This document shows positions 1 to 10,717 of a stretch of 64,000 bases of DNA, in pieces. Below the pieces are notes generated by a model. It worked only from the letters and a program-made list of their open reading frames with translations, made no database searches and was not told the origin of the DNA. How positions within the stretch are numbered: the first letter of the stretch is position 1; the number at the start of each line of letters is the position of its first letter. Source of the stretch: Chrysopilus asiliformis (taxonomy: Eukaryota > Arthropoda > Insecta > Diptera > Rhagionidae); the NCBI GenBank assembly GCA_964034945.1, contig OZ035962.1:54581553-54645552 (forward strand). Reading direction: 5' to 3'. Made by a program: the position numbers and the translations under genes.

Positions 1-281
1 TTCTTAACAAAATGCTGAAACAAAATAAAAAAAATAAAAATAAAAAAAAAGTTATAAAGACTTCAAACCCCTGCGTCTATTCTGGCCCACCCTGTATATT
101 TCCCCTGTGTTAACCTACCCCTTCAAACCCCTCCCTGCTTGGGATATCGAGTAAAATTCTTTGTATTGTGTTCAGTACAATATCTGGAAGATTCTTTTAT
201 ATATTTCTCATCTGCGGACTTATCCCCTCAAACCCTTTGTAATTTTACCTATATTAAAAATTGAAACTAAAAACGTTCGAA
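1..281. other. AT-rich sequence, nothing recognised
   Basis: AT-rich sequence with homopolymer A runs and scattered pyrimidine-rich stretches. I see no coding signal, RNA gene or repeat structure that I can name. The short open frame around 161-352 runs into the left arm of the adjacent inverted repeat and is lysine-rich only because of A runs. Confidence 0.6.
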
Positions 282-875
282 ATAAAAAAAAATTTTCTAA
301 AAAAAATAAAACCGACTTTAAAAAAAAAACTGAAAAGAGAAAAAAGCACTAAAAAGAAAAAAATAATTTCAAACTAGGTCCATTAATAGCGTATTTAAAA
401 TTCGGCTTTTTTGGAGTGGCGTTAAATTTGCAACTAAAATAAATTACATACTTTCTAACCCTTAAGGCTAACTAAGAACTAAGATCGACTCCAAAAATTT
501 TGTTGTCAAACAGACTAACTATAGACACGGCTCTTAGAACCACCAAAACTAAGTTCTTTTATGTCCCAAATTGGATTCCCTATTTTTAAGCAATCGCTAT
601 AAAAAAGCCCATTGTCTCATATGTTACTATTTTTTGTAGAAATCTATCCTATTTTTTGTCTACATGTACAAACTGATTTTGTGCGAAACTTGACAATAGA
701 AATTTTACAACGATTTTATTTAGTGTAAATTTAACGCCACTCCAAAAAAGCCGAATTTTAAATACGCTATTAATGGACCTAGTTTGAAATTATTTTTTTC
801 TTTTTAGTGCTTTTTTCTCTTTTCAGTTTTTTTTTTAAAGTCGGTTTTATTTTTTTTAGAAAAATTTTTTTTTTT
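282..875. mobile_element. Foldback element with ~148-bp inverted arms
   Basis: The left arm (about 282-429) and right arm (about 727-875) are near-perfect reverse complements, including a distinctive non-homopolymer core (GGAGTGGCGTTAAATTT at 413-429, complement at 727-743). Between them lies about 300 bp of unrelated AT-rich sequence without an ORF. Long terminal inverted repeats around a short non-coding centre are typical of foldback or MITE-like non-autonomous DNA elements. I found no clear target duplication, because the outer ends are A/T homopolymers. Superfamily unknown. Confidence 0.75.
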
Positions 876-879
876 AAAG

Positions 880-1036
880 CTTTTATTTAGCTCGCTATCT
901 TGTTTGTTTGTCTGTTTGTCGGGGTCAAATCTTGCAATCAAATTTTGACCCACTTCCACTTGTCCGATTGACTTGAAATTTTGCACACTTATATAAGTCC
1001 GATGACAATACAATATTTTCACTACTTCGTCCTTGT
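880..1036. other. Remnant with TTTGTTTGTCTGTTTGTC motif, Helitron-like
   Basis: A short stretch beginning with a TTTGTTTGTCTGTTTGTC run, then sequence related in style to the element at 10982-11255, which carries the same kind of run next to its 5' end. It leads directly into the 120-bp tandem array. No coding capacity. Assignment to a Helitron end is inference from this resemblance only. Confidence 0.35.
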
Positions 1037-1715
1037 AAGGATAACGGAAGGTCCTGTAAGGATAATGTGATTATCCTTTTCTCCAAATTTTCCGGAAAAA
1101 AATCTATTCTGGGGGTTTTTGGGGTCGCTGAATCCGAATCTGTTATTAAAAAGTCAGTAAGGATAACGGAAGGTCCTGTAAGGATAACGTGATTATCCTT
1201 TTCTCCAAATTTTCCGGAAAAAAATATATTCTGGGGGTTTTTGGGGTCGCTGAATCCGAATCTGTCATTAAAAAGTCAGTAAGGATAACGGAAGGTCCTG
1301 TAAGGATAACGTGATTATCCTTTTCTCCAAATTTTCCGGAAAAAAATCTATTCTGGGGTTTTTGGGGTCGCTGAATCCGAATCTGTCATTAAAAAGTCAG
1401 TAAGGATAACGGAAGGTCCTGTAAGGATAACGTGATTATCCTTTTCTCCAAATTTTCCGGAAAAAAATCTATTCTGGGGGTTTTTGGGGTCGCTGAATCC
1501 GAATCTGTTATTAAAAAGTCAGTAAGGATAACGGAAGGTCCTGTAAGGATAACGTGATTATCCTTTTCTCCAAATTTTCCGGAAAAAAATCTATTCTGGG
1601 GGTTTTTGGGGTCGCTGAATCCGAATCTGTCATTAAAAAGTCAGTAAGGATAACGGAAGGTCCTGTAAGGATAACGTGATTATCATTTTCTCCAAATTTT
1701 CCGCTGAATACGATT
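1037..1715. repeat. 120-bp tandem repeat, about 5.7 copies
   Basis: The segment GGAAGGTCCTGTAAGGATAA recurs at about 1048, 1168, 1289, 1408, 1529 and 1648, giving a 120-121 bp period. Each unit also carries TTTTCCGGAAAAAAAT and a G-rich TGGGGGTTTTTGGGGTCGC stretch. Copies differ by only a few substitutions and one-base indels, so the array is young. The phrase GGTCCTGTAAGGATAAC also occurs at about 11146 inside the Helitron-like element, suggesting the array is internal to, or derived from, such an element. Confidence 0.9.
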
Positions 1716-1782
1716 CTCAAGTTAAAAAGCCTGTAAGGACATCTCAAATGTAAGGATATATATTCGAAGACTAAAAAGAACA

Positions 1783-2056
1783 AAATAAAAAAATAAAAAA
1801 TTTTTTTTTAAAAAAAGCTTTTATTAAAAAAGAATGCACTAAAAAGAAAAAAATAATTTTCTGGACGCTGTGTATCACAAATATAAAAGCTTTTAAAAAG
1901 CGAGATAAAGCATAAAACAATAAAATAAAAATTTATCTCGCTTTTAAAAAGCTTTTATATTTGTGATACACAGCGTCCAGAAAATTATTTTTTTCTTTTT
2001 AGTGCATTCTTTTTTAATAAAAGCTTTTTTTAAAAATTTTTTTTTATTTTTTTTTA
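1783..2056. mobile_element. Foldback hairpin element, ~125-bp arms
   Basis: Left arm 1783-1909 and right arm 1932-2056 are almost perfectly complementary around a 22-bp centre, so a single strand could form a ~125-bp hairpin. The arms contain CTGGACGCTGTGTATCACAA and its complement. A 23-bp stretch beginning GCACTAAAAAG is shared with the arms of the foldback at 282-875, so the two may be one family. The right end abuts and truncates the minus-strand gypsy protease at 2057. Confidence 0.8.
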
Positions 2057-2245
2057 CTCCTGTTATTTCTTGTATTTCATATTTATCGTTTGGATCATAC
2101 CACTGGTTTAAATTAATTTTTTCTTTCTTAAAGATTGAAATATCTGCACCTGAGTCTATGATAAGGGTGCATGTTGTATTGCACATTCCGATGTGTGCTT
2201 TTACAAAATTTGATAATGATGGATTTATGGACTTTACTGTAACGA
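2057..2245 (-). pseudogene. Gypsy element D protease, truncated
   Basis: On the minus strand, -1 relative to gag, the frame reads into an aspartic protease start with the catalytic LIIDSGADISIF motif (about 2141-2164). Retropepsins cut the Gag-Pol polyprotein and act as dimers, each subunit contributing one D-S/T-G loop. About 25 codons after the motif the frame enters the inverted repeat at 2056 and loses homology, so the protein is truncated and cannot be active. It overlaps the 3' end of gag, as expected for a frameshifted gag-pol arrangement. Confidence 0.7.
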
Positions 2246-3385
2246 TTCCTCTTCGTTGTCCCTCAACTGGACCAAATTTGTTCGCATTTCCAGTTGAGGG
2301 GGGTTGTATTCCCCCGTTTGGTACTGATATATGCGTCCAACATTTCTATTTTGTGTACTTGATCTGTTGAACTGCTGTCCATTTGATCTGTTGTTATTGT
2401 TATAATTTCTTGGTGTATTTATTTGTTCTCTATTCGAATTGTTGTGGCCGTTATAGTTTCTTCTGTAATTTTGTTGGTTTCTTGAATTTTGCCAGGTAGA
2501 GGGTCCGTGTGAATATGTTGTTCGGTTGTTATAATTGTTATTTCTACTGAAATTTCTTTTATTATCGTAATACGTCTTATAATGCAGTATTTTGTTTGGT
2601 AAAGGTTTGTCAACAGAAATAGCTTTTGTTACTACATCAGAAAGAGTTGATGAGTTGCTTGCTTTTAAGATTAAAGAAGTTTCACTATTATATACGTTTT
2701 CAATTAAAGACTGTATTGCAAATTTTTCGGCTAATTTTTCTGCAGATTCCCCAGTTGCTACATTTTCTGCAATGAATGTACTTGCTAATTGTTGTGATAA
2801 ATTTTCAATTTTTTCTGTATAGTCCTTAATACTTTTGTTTCCTTGTTTACACTCTTTTAACTGTGCGAGAATAGCAACTGAAGTTGTTTTTATTGAAAAT
2901 TTTGTCTTTAGTTTTTCTATTAATTTTTCTATCGTGTTTATGTCTTCTGTTATGACGTATTTTGCTTTTCCGATTATGCGCGTTTTTATAAATTTAAATA
3001 GCATGTCTTGTTGTGTATTTTGTATTATTGATGCCGTGAATTTTATACATTCTATAAATGACTCGGTGTCGTTGGGGTTCCCATTAAATTGAGGGATTAA
3101 AGCTATTGCTGATTTGATATCGAATTCCATTTTCCTCTGATTTCTTATTATTGTAAAGATTTTGTCTCCAATTTCCTTTATTTCGTTATAAATTGTTCTA
3201 ATTTTTGGTAAAGTTTCTACATCTGTAGTTAAATTATTCAACGTACCTTTGGCGTTGTTAAGTATTTCAGTAGTTTGTTCTTCTTTTTCCTGTAATGTTC
3301 TGTTTGAATATGGTCGATTTATGCTTTTATTGAAATTAGTTAAAATATTTTGCAAACCGCTTTTAAATTGTGTAAGTTCTTCCAT
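2234..3385 (-). CDS. Gag polyprotein of gypsy element D
   Basis: About 383 residues from the ATG at 3385 (MEELTQFK...). Residues ~95-250 resemble the retrotransposon Gag capsid region: IPQFNGNPNDTESFIECI followed by a helical segment that ends in a YTEKIENLSQQL-type motif. The C-terminal ~120 residues are extremely Asn/Arg/Gln-rich with no CCHC knuckle, as in several insect gypsy Gags, where basic low-complexity tails probably replace zinc fingers in RNA binding. The frame is open throughout. Its neighbours are the leader ORF upstream and the truncated protease downstream in the -1 frame. It would act in cytoplasmic virus-like particles, but the element is incomplete and could only function in trans. 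Confidence 0.7.
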   Translation of the reverse strand: MEELTQFKSGLQNILTNFNKSINRPYSNRTLQEKEEQTTEILNNAKGTLNNLTTDVETLPKIRTIYNEIKEIGDKIFTIIRNQRKMEFDIKSAIALIPQFNGNPNDTESFIECIKFTASIIQNTQQDMLFKFIKTRIIGKAKYVITEDINTIEKLIEKLKTKFSIKTTSVAILAQLKECKQGNKSIKDYTEKIENLSQQLASTFIAENVATGESAEKLAEKFAIQSLIENVYNSETSLILKASNSSTLSDVVTKAISVDKPLPNKILHYKTYYDNKRNFSRNNNYNNRTTYSHGPSTWQNSRNQQNYRRNYNGHNNSNREQINTPRNYNNNNRSNGQQFNRSSTQNRNVGRIYQYQTGEYNPPQLEMRTNLVQLRDNEEESLQ

Positions 3386-3740
3386 TGAAAGAAAAAGCAA
3401 AAAATAAAAAATTTATTCTTTTTTTTTTTTGTTTTATTTATTTATTATTATATATTTTTTTTTTCATCATACAGTACTTATGTTGACAGGTTGGGTTAAG
3501 TATTTCTTTTTTAGATTTTTCTTATGGTTTTTATATATTAGATATAGAAGTTCTATAATTGTTATGGCTACTATAACATATGTTACATTAAAATTAAAAT
3601 TTCCGCATTTTCTAAACTAACTTTATCTATGACAACATTATTGGCTACTTGGCCTGTATTTTCAACTTTTTTTGATTGAGTTTTACCCATTACAAAGATT
3701 TAAATTTAAAAAAAACAACATATATATATTTTTTTCTTTT
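3386..3740 (-). other. Leader between small ORF and gag of element D
   Basis: About 350 bp of AT-rich untranslated leader on the minus strand between the small ORF and gag. It contains long T runs on the plus strand and no open frame worth reporting. Confidence 0.5.
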
Positions 3741-4082
3741 TTAGTTTTGTTTTTTCTTTATTTTATTTAATTGTTTTTTTGTTTTTTCTTCCAGGATTTT
3801 ATATTTTAATTTTTCCTCCGCGGTGCTTGCTATCCGTTGTAATTCCCGCCAGTCTGCTATCTCTCGTCGCAACCTATTTCGTTTGCCACCTTTCTGCGTT
3901 GCTGTTGGTTTTTTCTGCTGTCTCTTTTTATATTCCTCAATGGTCAGCTTTTTCGGTCCCGCACTGTGGTCACTTGCATTTACTTGTGATGACGTTGGTT
4001 TCTTGCTCGGGACGTTGGCTTCGAATAATTCAAATAACTGTTTAAATTTCTCGGTGATGTCTTCCTTCCAGCCCGTTGACAT
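3741..4082 (-). CDS. Small basic leader ORF of gypsy element D
   Basis: A 113-residue frame that begins with ATG at 4082, 55 bp downstream of the primer-binding site. The N-terminal third is mildly acidic and amphipathic (TEKFKQLFELFEANV). The rest is strongly Lys/Arg/Gln-rich and likely helical, with a basic KGGKRNRLRRE patch and a coiled-coil-like C-terminus ending in KKQN. I recognise no named domain. Position between PBS and gag suggests a leader-encoded accessory protein or an upstream ORF that affects gag translation; a nucleic-acid-binding role is a guess from charge. It could also be a Gag N-terminus separated by frame decay. Confidence 0.45.
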   Translation of the reverse strand: MSTGWKEDITEKFKQLFELFEANVPSKKPTSSQVNASDHSAGPKKLTIEEYKKRQQKKPTATQKGGKRNRLRREIADWRELQRIASTAEEKLKYKILEEKTKKQLNKIKKKQN

Positions 4083-4136
4083 TACTCCAGTGAGTTACTC
4101 CAAGTGTCTAGTTGAAAAAAAATTTCTCCTGTCTAG

Positions 4137-4151
4137 CTGTCACGGTCGCCA
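4137..4151 (-). promoter_or_regulatory. Primer-binding site, tRNA-Arg
   Basis: The minus strand reads TGGCGACCGTGACAG immediately after the LTR end. This is complementary to the 3' end of insect tRNA-Arg(UCG) including CCA, as I recall that tRNA. It would prime minus-strand DNA synthesis. Confidence 0.8.
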
Positions 4152-4516
4152 TGTAGTAGAATAATGTCAGCGCAGCAAAGAGGCGGTGGAATAATGTTGG
4201 GAGCAGCAAATATGCCTTAACTCCTTTACGAAGTAGCTAATAGCTTAGCTTCGCGGTCGATGGGAGCAGCGATATATCGCCTTAACTCCAGGTCCAAATA
4301 AAACAAATTACTTTGTGATACTGAAGACTATGTTTATTGAACTCGCTTTCTTTTATATCATTTTTAAGCTTACTTAGCTAAAGTTTATAATTATTGATTA
4401 ATATCTACTTTTGCTGGTTCACATCAATTTGTTTATGGTCGCGATGGTCTCGCGACCAAAAATGTTGACGCAGGTATTTTATAGTAGCAGAGTGCATTGA
4501 CACACGTGCTACTTCA
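4152..4516 (-). repeat. 5' LTR of gypsy element D
   Basis: The inner edge is fixed by the adjoining primer site: the plus strand starts TGTAGTAG right after the PBS complement. The outer edge is placed at CTACTTCA, which gives 7/8 inverted terminal match, for about 365 bp. A minus-strand TATAAAAG at 4351-4358 could be the promoter. No second LTR is present for comparison, so the outer edge is provisional. Confidence 0.55.
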
Positions 4517-4598
4517 TAAATTGATGTGAATCATTGTTTTGATTTCTTATGCATGTTAATTATGCATATCACATTCGAGCATGTGATATGCATAATTA

Positions 4599-7550
4599 AT
4601 GATATGCATAATTCGAGCACAACAATCTAACCACATCCTGAAGTGTCGTCAACTTTTCCAACAATTCATCGTTGATATGTACGCTAAAGTCGAAAGCGAA
4701 CGACTGAATTACATTCGTTACAATCAATCGAAACTTCGAGTCGAACAGTATATTCATTTACGAGATGCTATTGCGAATGATGGAACAGTTACTGACATTG
4801 GACAAAAGGTTATACTTCCGGCTTCGTATACTGGAAGTCCAAGGCACATGCACGAATATGCTCAGGATGCTCTGACATATGTTCGCAAGTATGGACGTCC
4901 AGATCTTTTCATCACGTTCACATGCAATCCATCTTGGACCGAAATCAAAGATTTACTTCTGCCTGGCCAGCAACCATCCCATCGGCATGACCTCACAGCG
5001 AGAGTTTTCAAACAAAAATTGATACATTTTATCGATCTCATCACTAACAGCCATATATACGGAGAAACTCGCTGCTGGATGTATTCGATTGAATGGCAGA
5101 AAAGAGGTTTACCACATGCCCATATCTTAATTTGGTTGGTTGAAAAAATTCTTCCTACTCAAATTGACGATATCATTACTGCTGAGCTGCCCGATCCGGA
5201 AGAAGATCCAGAATTATTTAAAATCGTGAAAAAACATATGATTCACGGACCATGTGGACCACACAACCCTCATTCGCCATGCATGAAAGATGGAAAATGC
5301 ACCAAAAATTATCCACGTCAGATGCTCCAAGAAACGCAAACTGGTGGTGATGGTTATCCGCTGTACAGACGACGAAAACCAGATGATGGGGGACACACAG
5401 CAACTATAAAAATCAATAACGTTGATTTTGAAATTGATAATCAATGGATTGTGCCCTACTCTCCTATTCTTTCCAAATCATTCAATGCGCATATTAACGT
5501 GGAGGCCTGCAATTCGGTTAAATCTATTAAATACATATGTAAATATGTTAAGAAAGGCAGCGATATGGCAGTTTTCGGACTTGCGAATCCCAACGCACCC
5601 GTCAATGAAGTGGAACAATTCCAAATGGGACGTTATATAAGCAGTAATGAAGCTGTATGGAGAATCCTTGGTTTCGACATTCATGAACGCTTTCCTGCTG
5701 TCATCCATCTCAGTGTACACTTGGAAAACGGTCAACGAGTCTACTTCACGGAAGAAAATGCACCCCAGAGAGCTGCAGATCCACCAAACACAACATTGAC
5801 CGCTTTTTTCCAATTGTGTGCAACTGACGAATTCGCAAAAACGTTGCTATATCACGAAGTTCCCAACTATTACACTTGGAATCAATCGACGAAGATATTT
5901 TGCGGAAGAAAACGATGCGCCAGGCATTCTTCGATAGCTGGCATATTTTCTACTGCCACATTGGGACGAGTATATACTGTTCATCCAAATAATGCTGAAT
6001 GCTACTATTTGCGAATGCTGCTTCACGTGGTCAAAGGACCAACATCGTTTCAAGCAATCAAAACCATTGATGGTCAAGTGTGTCAGACATACAGAGAAGC
6101 ATGTTTCAAACTTGGTTTGCTTGAAAATGATCAACATTGGGACAATACATTGACAGAAGCATCTGAAACACGTAATGCTCATCAAATACGAACTCTGTTC
6201 TCCATAATTTTGACAACCTGTGCGCCTTCTGGCCCCAAAGATCTATGGGAAAAACACAAAGAGAGTATGAGCGAAGACATACTTCTCCGAGCACGCAGAA
6301 ACAACCCCGGTCTGGATGTACAGTATTCGGAAGACATTTTCAATGAAGCACTGATATCACTTGAGGATATGTGTATGTCGATTAACAACAAAATCCTCAA
6401 TCAGCTTGGACTATTTTCACCGGTACGTGACAGAAACGATGTTGTCGATAGAGACGTATTGCGAGAAAAACAATATGACGTCGATGCGCTACAGGTTTAT
6501 GTTGAGGCTCAGAAAAGGCGCTTAACAAACGATCAACGACTCGCGTACGACACAGTTATGGAGCATGTACGAGGCGGAAATGGTGGACTTCTTTTTCTTG
6601 ATGCACCAGGAGGCACAGGAAAAACATTTCTTCTCAATTTGATACTCGCCGAAATTCGAATGAAGCATGAGATTGCTCTGGCTGTGGCATCATCTGGGAT
6701 TGCAGCAACGCTACTTGATGGAGGACGCACGGCGCATTCGGCTCTCAAGCTACCATTGAATTTAAATCTAGCTGCAGATCCTCTTTGCAACATTGGAAAA
6801 ACATCTGGGATGGCAACTGTATTGAAAACATGCCAAATCCTTATTTGGGATGAATGTACCATGGCCCATAAAAAAGGGCTTGAAGCACTTGATCGTACTC
6901 TGCGAGATTTTCGAAGCGATCAACGTCAAATGGGCGGAGCTCTGATATTGCTCGCCGGTGATTTCCGTCAAACTTTGCCCGTCATTCCAAGATCAACTCC
7001 AGCAGACGAGCTGAACGCATGTCTGAAGAATTCGGCTCTCTGGCGACATGTGAAGAAAATTACACTGTCGACCAATATGCGTGTGCATTTATTTGGAGAT
7101 GTTTCTGCAAAAACATTTGCCAAGCAACTTTTGGATATGGGCGACGGCAAACTTCCAGTTATTCCTGAAACAAAGGAGATATCGTTCCCACTGAATTTCT
7201 GTCAACTTCAGTCATCAATTGAAGATCTTGAAAATAAGGTTTTCCCGAACATCGCCAACAATTTCAGAAATCACGATTGGCTATGCGAGCGAGCTATCTT
7301 AGCTCCAAAGAATGATGACGTCAATCGAATTAATAATAACATTCAATTAAAAATTCCTGGTACGGTTACGAAGTACAAATCCATTGACACAGTTACAGAA
7401 GAGGATCAAGCTGTTAATTATCCAGTAGAATTTCTCAATTCATTGGAGCCTGCTGGAATGCCACCGCTTGTAATTGATATTCCATGCAAACTTGTAACTT
7501 CGCTTTCAATTGTGTTTAGTCAGTGCTTATTGCTATCGAGTATTGATTAA
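4599..7550 (+). pseudogene. Helitron Rep/helicase, N-terminal and middle part
   Basis: Helitron transposase: an HUH-type Rep nuclease fused to a Pif1-family helicase, which moves by rolling-circle transposition in the nucleus. Seen here: a cysteine/histidine-containing region, the HUH motif (GLPHAHILIWL, ~res 171-181), the Rep tyrosine motif (YICKYVKKG, ~res 309-317), then the helicase with Walker A GGTGKT (~res 671), Walker B LIWDECTM (~res 750) and motif III LAGDFRQTLPVI. The N-terminus starts inside the conserved Rep leader, so the 5' end is missing. The frame is interrupted after EPAGMPP at 7467; the last ~28 codons to the stop come from the 2.8-kb insertion. The C-terminal helicase motifs lie at 10286-10717. 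Not functional as it stands. Confidence 0.92.
7451..7467 (+). repeat. Left 17-bp target duplication
   Basis: TGCTGGAATGCCACCGC occurs here and again at 10287-10303, bracketing the sequence that splits the Helitron helicase frame. The exact 17-bp match marks the insertion boundaries. Confidence 0.8.
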
Positions 7551-10286
7551 TAATCCTCTCAATGAGACAAAAGAGAGCGAAAAAATTAAAGCCATAAAAT
7601 AAATAGCAAAATCCGATTCGAACTTTGACATGAGTTTTTTTTTTTGCACATAAAACACGCATTAAATAAACTTGATCTCGATTCAATTTATATGTTGATG
7701 AAGTCATAAAGTAATATTTAACTTGGCAGAACAAATCAATTAATTCGGAAGCATAAATTTTATCTGTAATTCAATTCAGTTTTTAAGTGTTTCATTGTCA
7801 TTTTTTATCCTGTTTTACGAGGCAATTGAATAAATTAAACTAAGACAATAAAATATAAAAAATATATTTTCACAAAAAAAAACCGGCGAAAATGGGAAAA
7901 CACGAAAAATGGAAATGATAAAAAAAAACAAATCGAAATATAGGTCGTCGTCATCGTGAGCGGAATGAAGGTGAATGGATAAAAATTGAAATGCCTCAAA
8001 GCGAAAATATAAGATTATTTTTTATGTTTCTTTTCACCCGGTAAAGTCTTAAATATTCCTCAAACCTCATACCTCCATACTCGTCTTGGTCGTGAGTTTT
8101 CGCACTCCCCTGAAAGATCTTGGAACCTTTTCGGTTGGGAAATACAAGGAAAATATCAAAAATAAAATAAAAAACTCGTTACAAAGTAAAAATGATCCAC
8201 CAATCATAACTGATTCTGATTAAACGACCCTCTTGGCAGTATACCGGCAATTTACAGCTGGCCAAGTAAATCGAATCGAAGAGCTTAAAAAGCTTTGAAT
8301 TGCTTGAAGGGTGTCCAATAACGATAACTACATAAACGATAATAGGAAAATCGATGGGCAAAAAGGACAACCATCTTCAATCCCCAAACATAGCGTCATC
8401 CAAGTACCCACCACGCTGTTTCAAACTTCTTCACTGCCACCCCGAATAAAAAAAAACCTCTCCATCCCTTCTGTTTTCAGACTCTATTTAGGAATTACGA
8501 ATGACGACTATACTTGTCGAATAAGATGCCACCTAAAATACACTCTTCCGATGTATTTCAACAAGACTAGAAAATAAAACTCGAGAAAAACTCCGAAAAA
8601 ATATCCGACCGGGTGCTGCCAGGATTTTTATGTCCATGAAGGACCAATTAACCTTTTGAAAGGCACAAACGTTCCGTCTACATAGGACTTCTTCAATATT
8701 TCGATTGGACACCGACCGCTCTTAAGGGCAATAAAGTTTTATTGAATTGTTTAAAAAAAAACGCCGGATAAAAGAACCAGCAGCACAAAAGTTGAAAAAA
8801 GAACAACACAACACAACACGGAAAAGCGGAAAATAAGACAACGAAAGGGCAATACTGAAATCCTCTGAAGGGGCAGAAAGGCCCAAAAGTGTCTTAAAAT
8901 AAAATACAAGACGCAGCAGCATCCGATCTTGTAACATCCTCCAGGACCCTATCCTATCCTATTCTATCCCTCTACACATGCTACATTTATATACGATTCG
9001 AATTTTGCTTGCGATAGCGCAACATAAAAATTTCAACTCAACTCGCCTCGAATCGGTTCGATAGAATTTTTGCCTTTATTTGTGTCTATTTGAATCCTTT
9101 TAAAAGGATAAAAATACCAAAACAAATTGGTCTAATACCAAAACAAAATAAAATAAGAATACCAAGTAACAACTTGTCGTCCCGTGCCCTCTGACACAAA
9201 GATTCCTGTTAACTTAATTTAACTTTTCAACGGTTTTTCGATTTTTATTAAGAAAACTTTTTCGTGATTTGTTACTTTCTTACTTTTTAATTATTTTTGA
9301 ATCATTAATTGGAAGTGCCAAAATAGAACAATGGATGAAAATCGGCCAAGAAATTTAGGAGATAATACAGACAAACAAAAGCAAATCTTTTTCTGGTTTA
9401 TTTGATGTTACAGTTTTCTTTTTGTAAGTTTATTTAAATACTCCAGCCAATATGAAAGACGTTTGTTCAATAGTTAAACGATGGTTAAAGAACTTTCCCG
9501 TATTACCGGACACCTCAGTATTTCTGAAAAATTTCAATACTACACAGATTTTTCTTGTTTTATTTTCACAAAAAGTGAATTTAGAGTATTAGACAATTAA
9601 TTGGCAACAAAAAATAATAGGGGGATTCACGAAATTTCGGAAATGTCTCTAAAAACGTGTAGGTTTACCACCTAACACAAATTATTTAAAGAGTGCGTTC
9701 TTAAAACTCCCCGCGAAAAAAACGCAAATACGAAATCGGCAATTTTATATGGCTTCATGAATACCCCTAATATATATTTCATGTTTTTTTAACTACTTTT
9801 CCTAAGATTCAGAGCAAAAGTAGAGTCCCATAGTACCAGACACTGCAAAAGTCGTGTAAAGAGAGGCTTTGAAATACCTGGAGTGGTATTCCGTAACTTG
9901 TTTCCAGCGTTTGAATCGAGTTAGAAGAAAAATGTAGTATTCGCTGTCTCTGTTTCGACCAAAATAAAAAAAACAATGCTAGCGAATACTACTTTTTCTT
10001 CTAACTCGATTCAAACGCTTGAAACAAGTTTCGGAATACCACTCCTGATCTATGTTGGAAATATCATTTTCTTGAAAGTTCGGGAGTAGTTGGGAAATAT
10101 TGCCGGGAATAAGTAGCGAACTGTCCAGCCTTAGGGGACAATTTAGCAAAATCGAAACACTATTTTTTTAAATTAAGGTGTATATCAAAATTTCTAATGG
10201 TGGCATTTCGTAAATTACTTGCTAAAACATAACTGTAAAAAATATTTCAATTATATCGGCTCAAAAATAAGAAACTTGCAGAAACT
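7468..10286. mobile_element. 2.8-kb non-coding insertion in Helitron helicase
   Basis: This block separates two parts of one helicase gene and is flanked by perfect 17-bp direct repeats. It has no ORF above ~95 codons, no RT or transposase motif, and no obvious poly(A) tail. The right end shows AGAAACTTGC twice in tandem just before the repeat. It contains a nested 166-bp MITE (9880-10045). From roughly 8000 to 9000 the composition is more mixed than usual for this window and could be captured host DNA. I cannot assign a superfamily; a 17-bp duplication would suit a LINE-type or recombination-derived insertion. Confidence 0.65.
9880..10045. mobile_element. MITE with 65-bp inverted repeats
   Basis: The arms 9880-9945 and 9981-10045 are reverse complements with a few mismatches. 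The termini are GGAGTGGTATTCC and GGAATACCACTCC, with a ~35-bp centre. There is no coding capacity. A short foldback with long inverted repeats is typical of a non-autonomous DNA transposon. The superfamily is not evident, since flanking duplication is unclear. Confidence 0.8.
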
Positions 10287-10717
10287 TGCTGGAATGCCAC
10301 CGCACATTGAAAGTTGGCTCACCAATTATGCTCCTTCGGAATCTCAACACGCCCAAGTTGTGCAACGGAACTAGACTTTCCGTTAAAAAACTGATGCCGA
10401 ATGTAATTGAAGCAACAATTATTAACGGTAAATGTAAAGGAGAAGATGTGCTGATTCCGCGCATTCCAATGATTCCCACTGATTTGCCCTTCTCATTTAA
10501 ACGACTACAGTTTCCTGTGCGTCTTGCTTTCGCGATGACAATCAACAAAGCTCAAGGGCAGTCACTGCTCGTTGCCAGATTAAATTTAGAAAAACCATGT
10601 TTTTCGCATGGTCAACTATATGTTGCTTGCTCCAGAGTAGGAACTCCAAAAACTCTGTACATCTATGCACCAAATCAGAAAACCAAAAATATTGTTTATC
10701 CCCTCGCGTTACGCTAA
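10286..10717 (+). pseudogene. Helitron helicase, C-terminal fragment
   Basis: Continuation of the helicase from 7467 after the 2.8-kb insertion. It carries KVGSPIMLLRNLN, the motif V-like GTRLSVKKL region, the motif VI-region stretch LAFAMTINKAQGQSL, and the terminal VACSRVGTP box that ends Pif1-like Helitron helicases. The first codons after the repeated 17-bp target are out of frame with the upstream part, so at least one small indel has also occurred. The natural stop is at 10715-10717. Remnant only. Confidence 0.9.
10287..10303 (+). repeat. Right 17-bp target duplication
   Basis: Second copy of TGCTGGAATGCCACCGC, matching 7451-7467 exactly. Helicase homology resumes here. Confidence 0.8.

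Larger units (their letters stand above)
2057..4516 (-). mobile_element. Truncated Ty3/gypsy element D (5' half)
   Basis: Reading on the minus strand, this holds a 5' LTR (4152-4516), a tRNA-Arg primer site, a small leader ORF, gag and the first part of protease, then stops at a foldback element. RT, RNase H, integrase and the 3' LTR are absent from the window. The tRNA-Arg primer fits the mdg1/412 branch of insect gypsy elements; the rest of the classification is open. Confidence 0.75.

Noticed and set aside
161..352. Lysine-rich small protein, with a related frame at 804-1022 on the minus strand
   Set aside because: Both are translations of the two arms of one inverted repeat, which is why their C-termini match.
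5478..5813. Minus-strand frames inside the Helitron gene
   Set aside because: Shadows of the plus-strand Rep/helicase frame with no recognisable content.
8311..8577. Possible captured host exon (88 codons) in the 2.8-kb insertion
   Set aside because: No motif, no splice context and no family resemblance; could be chance.
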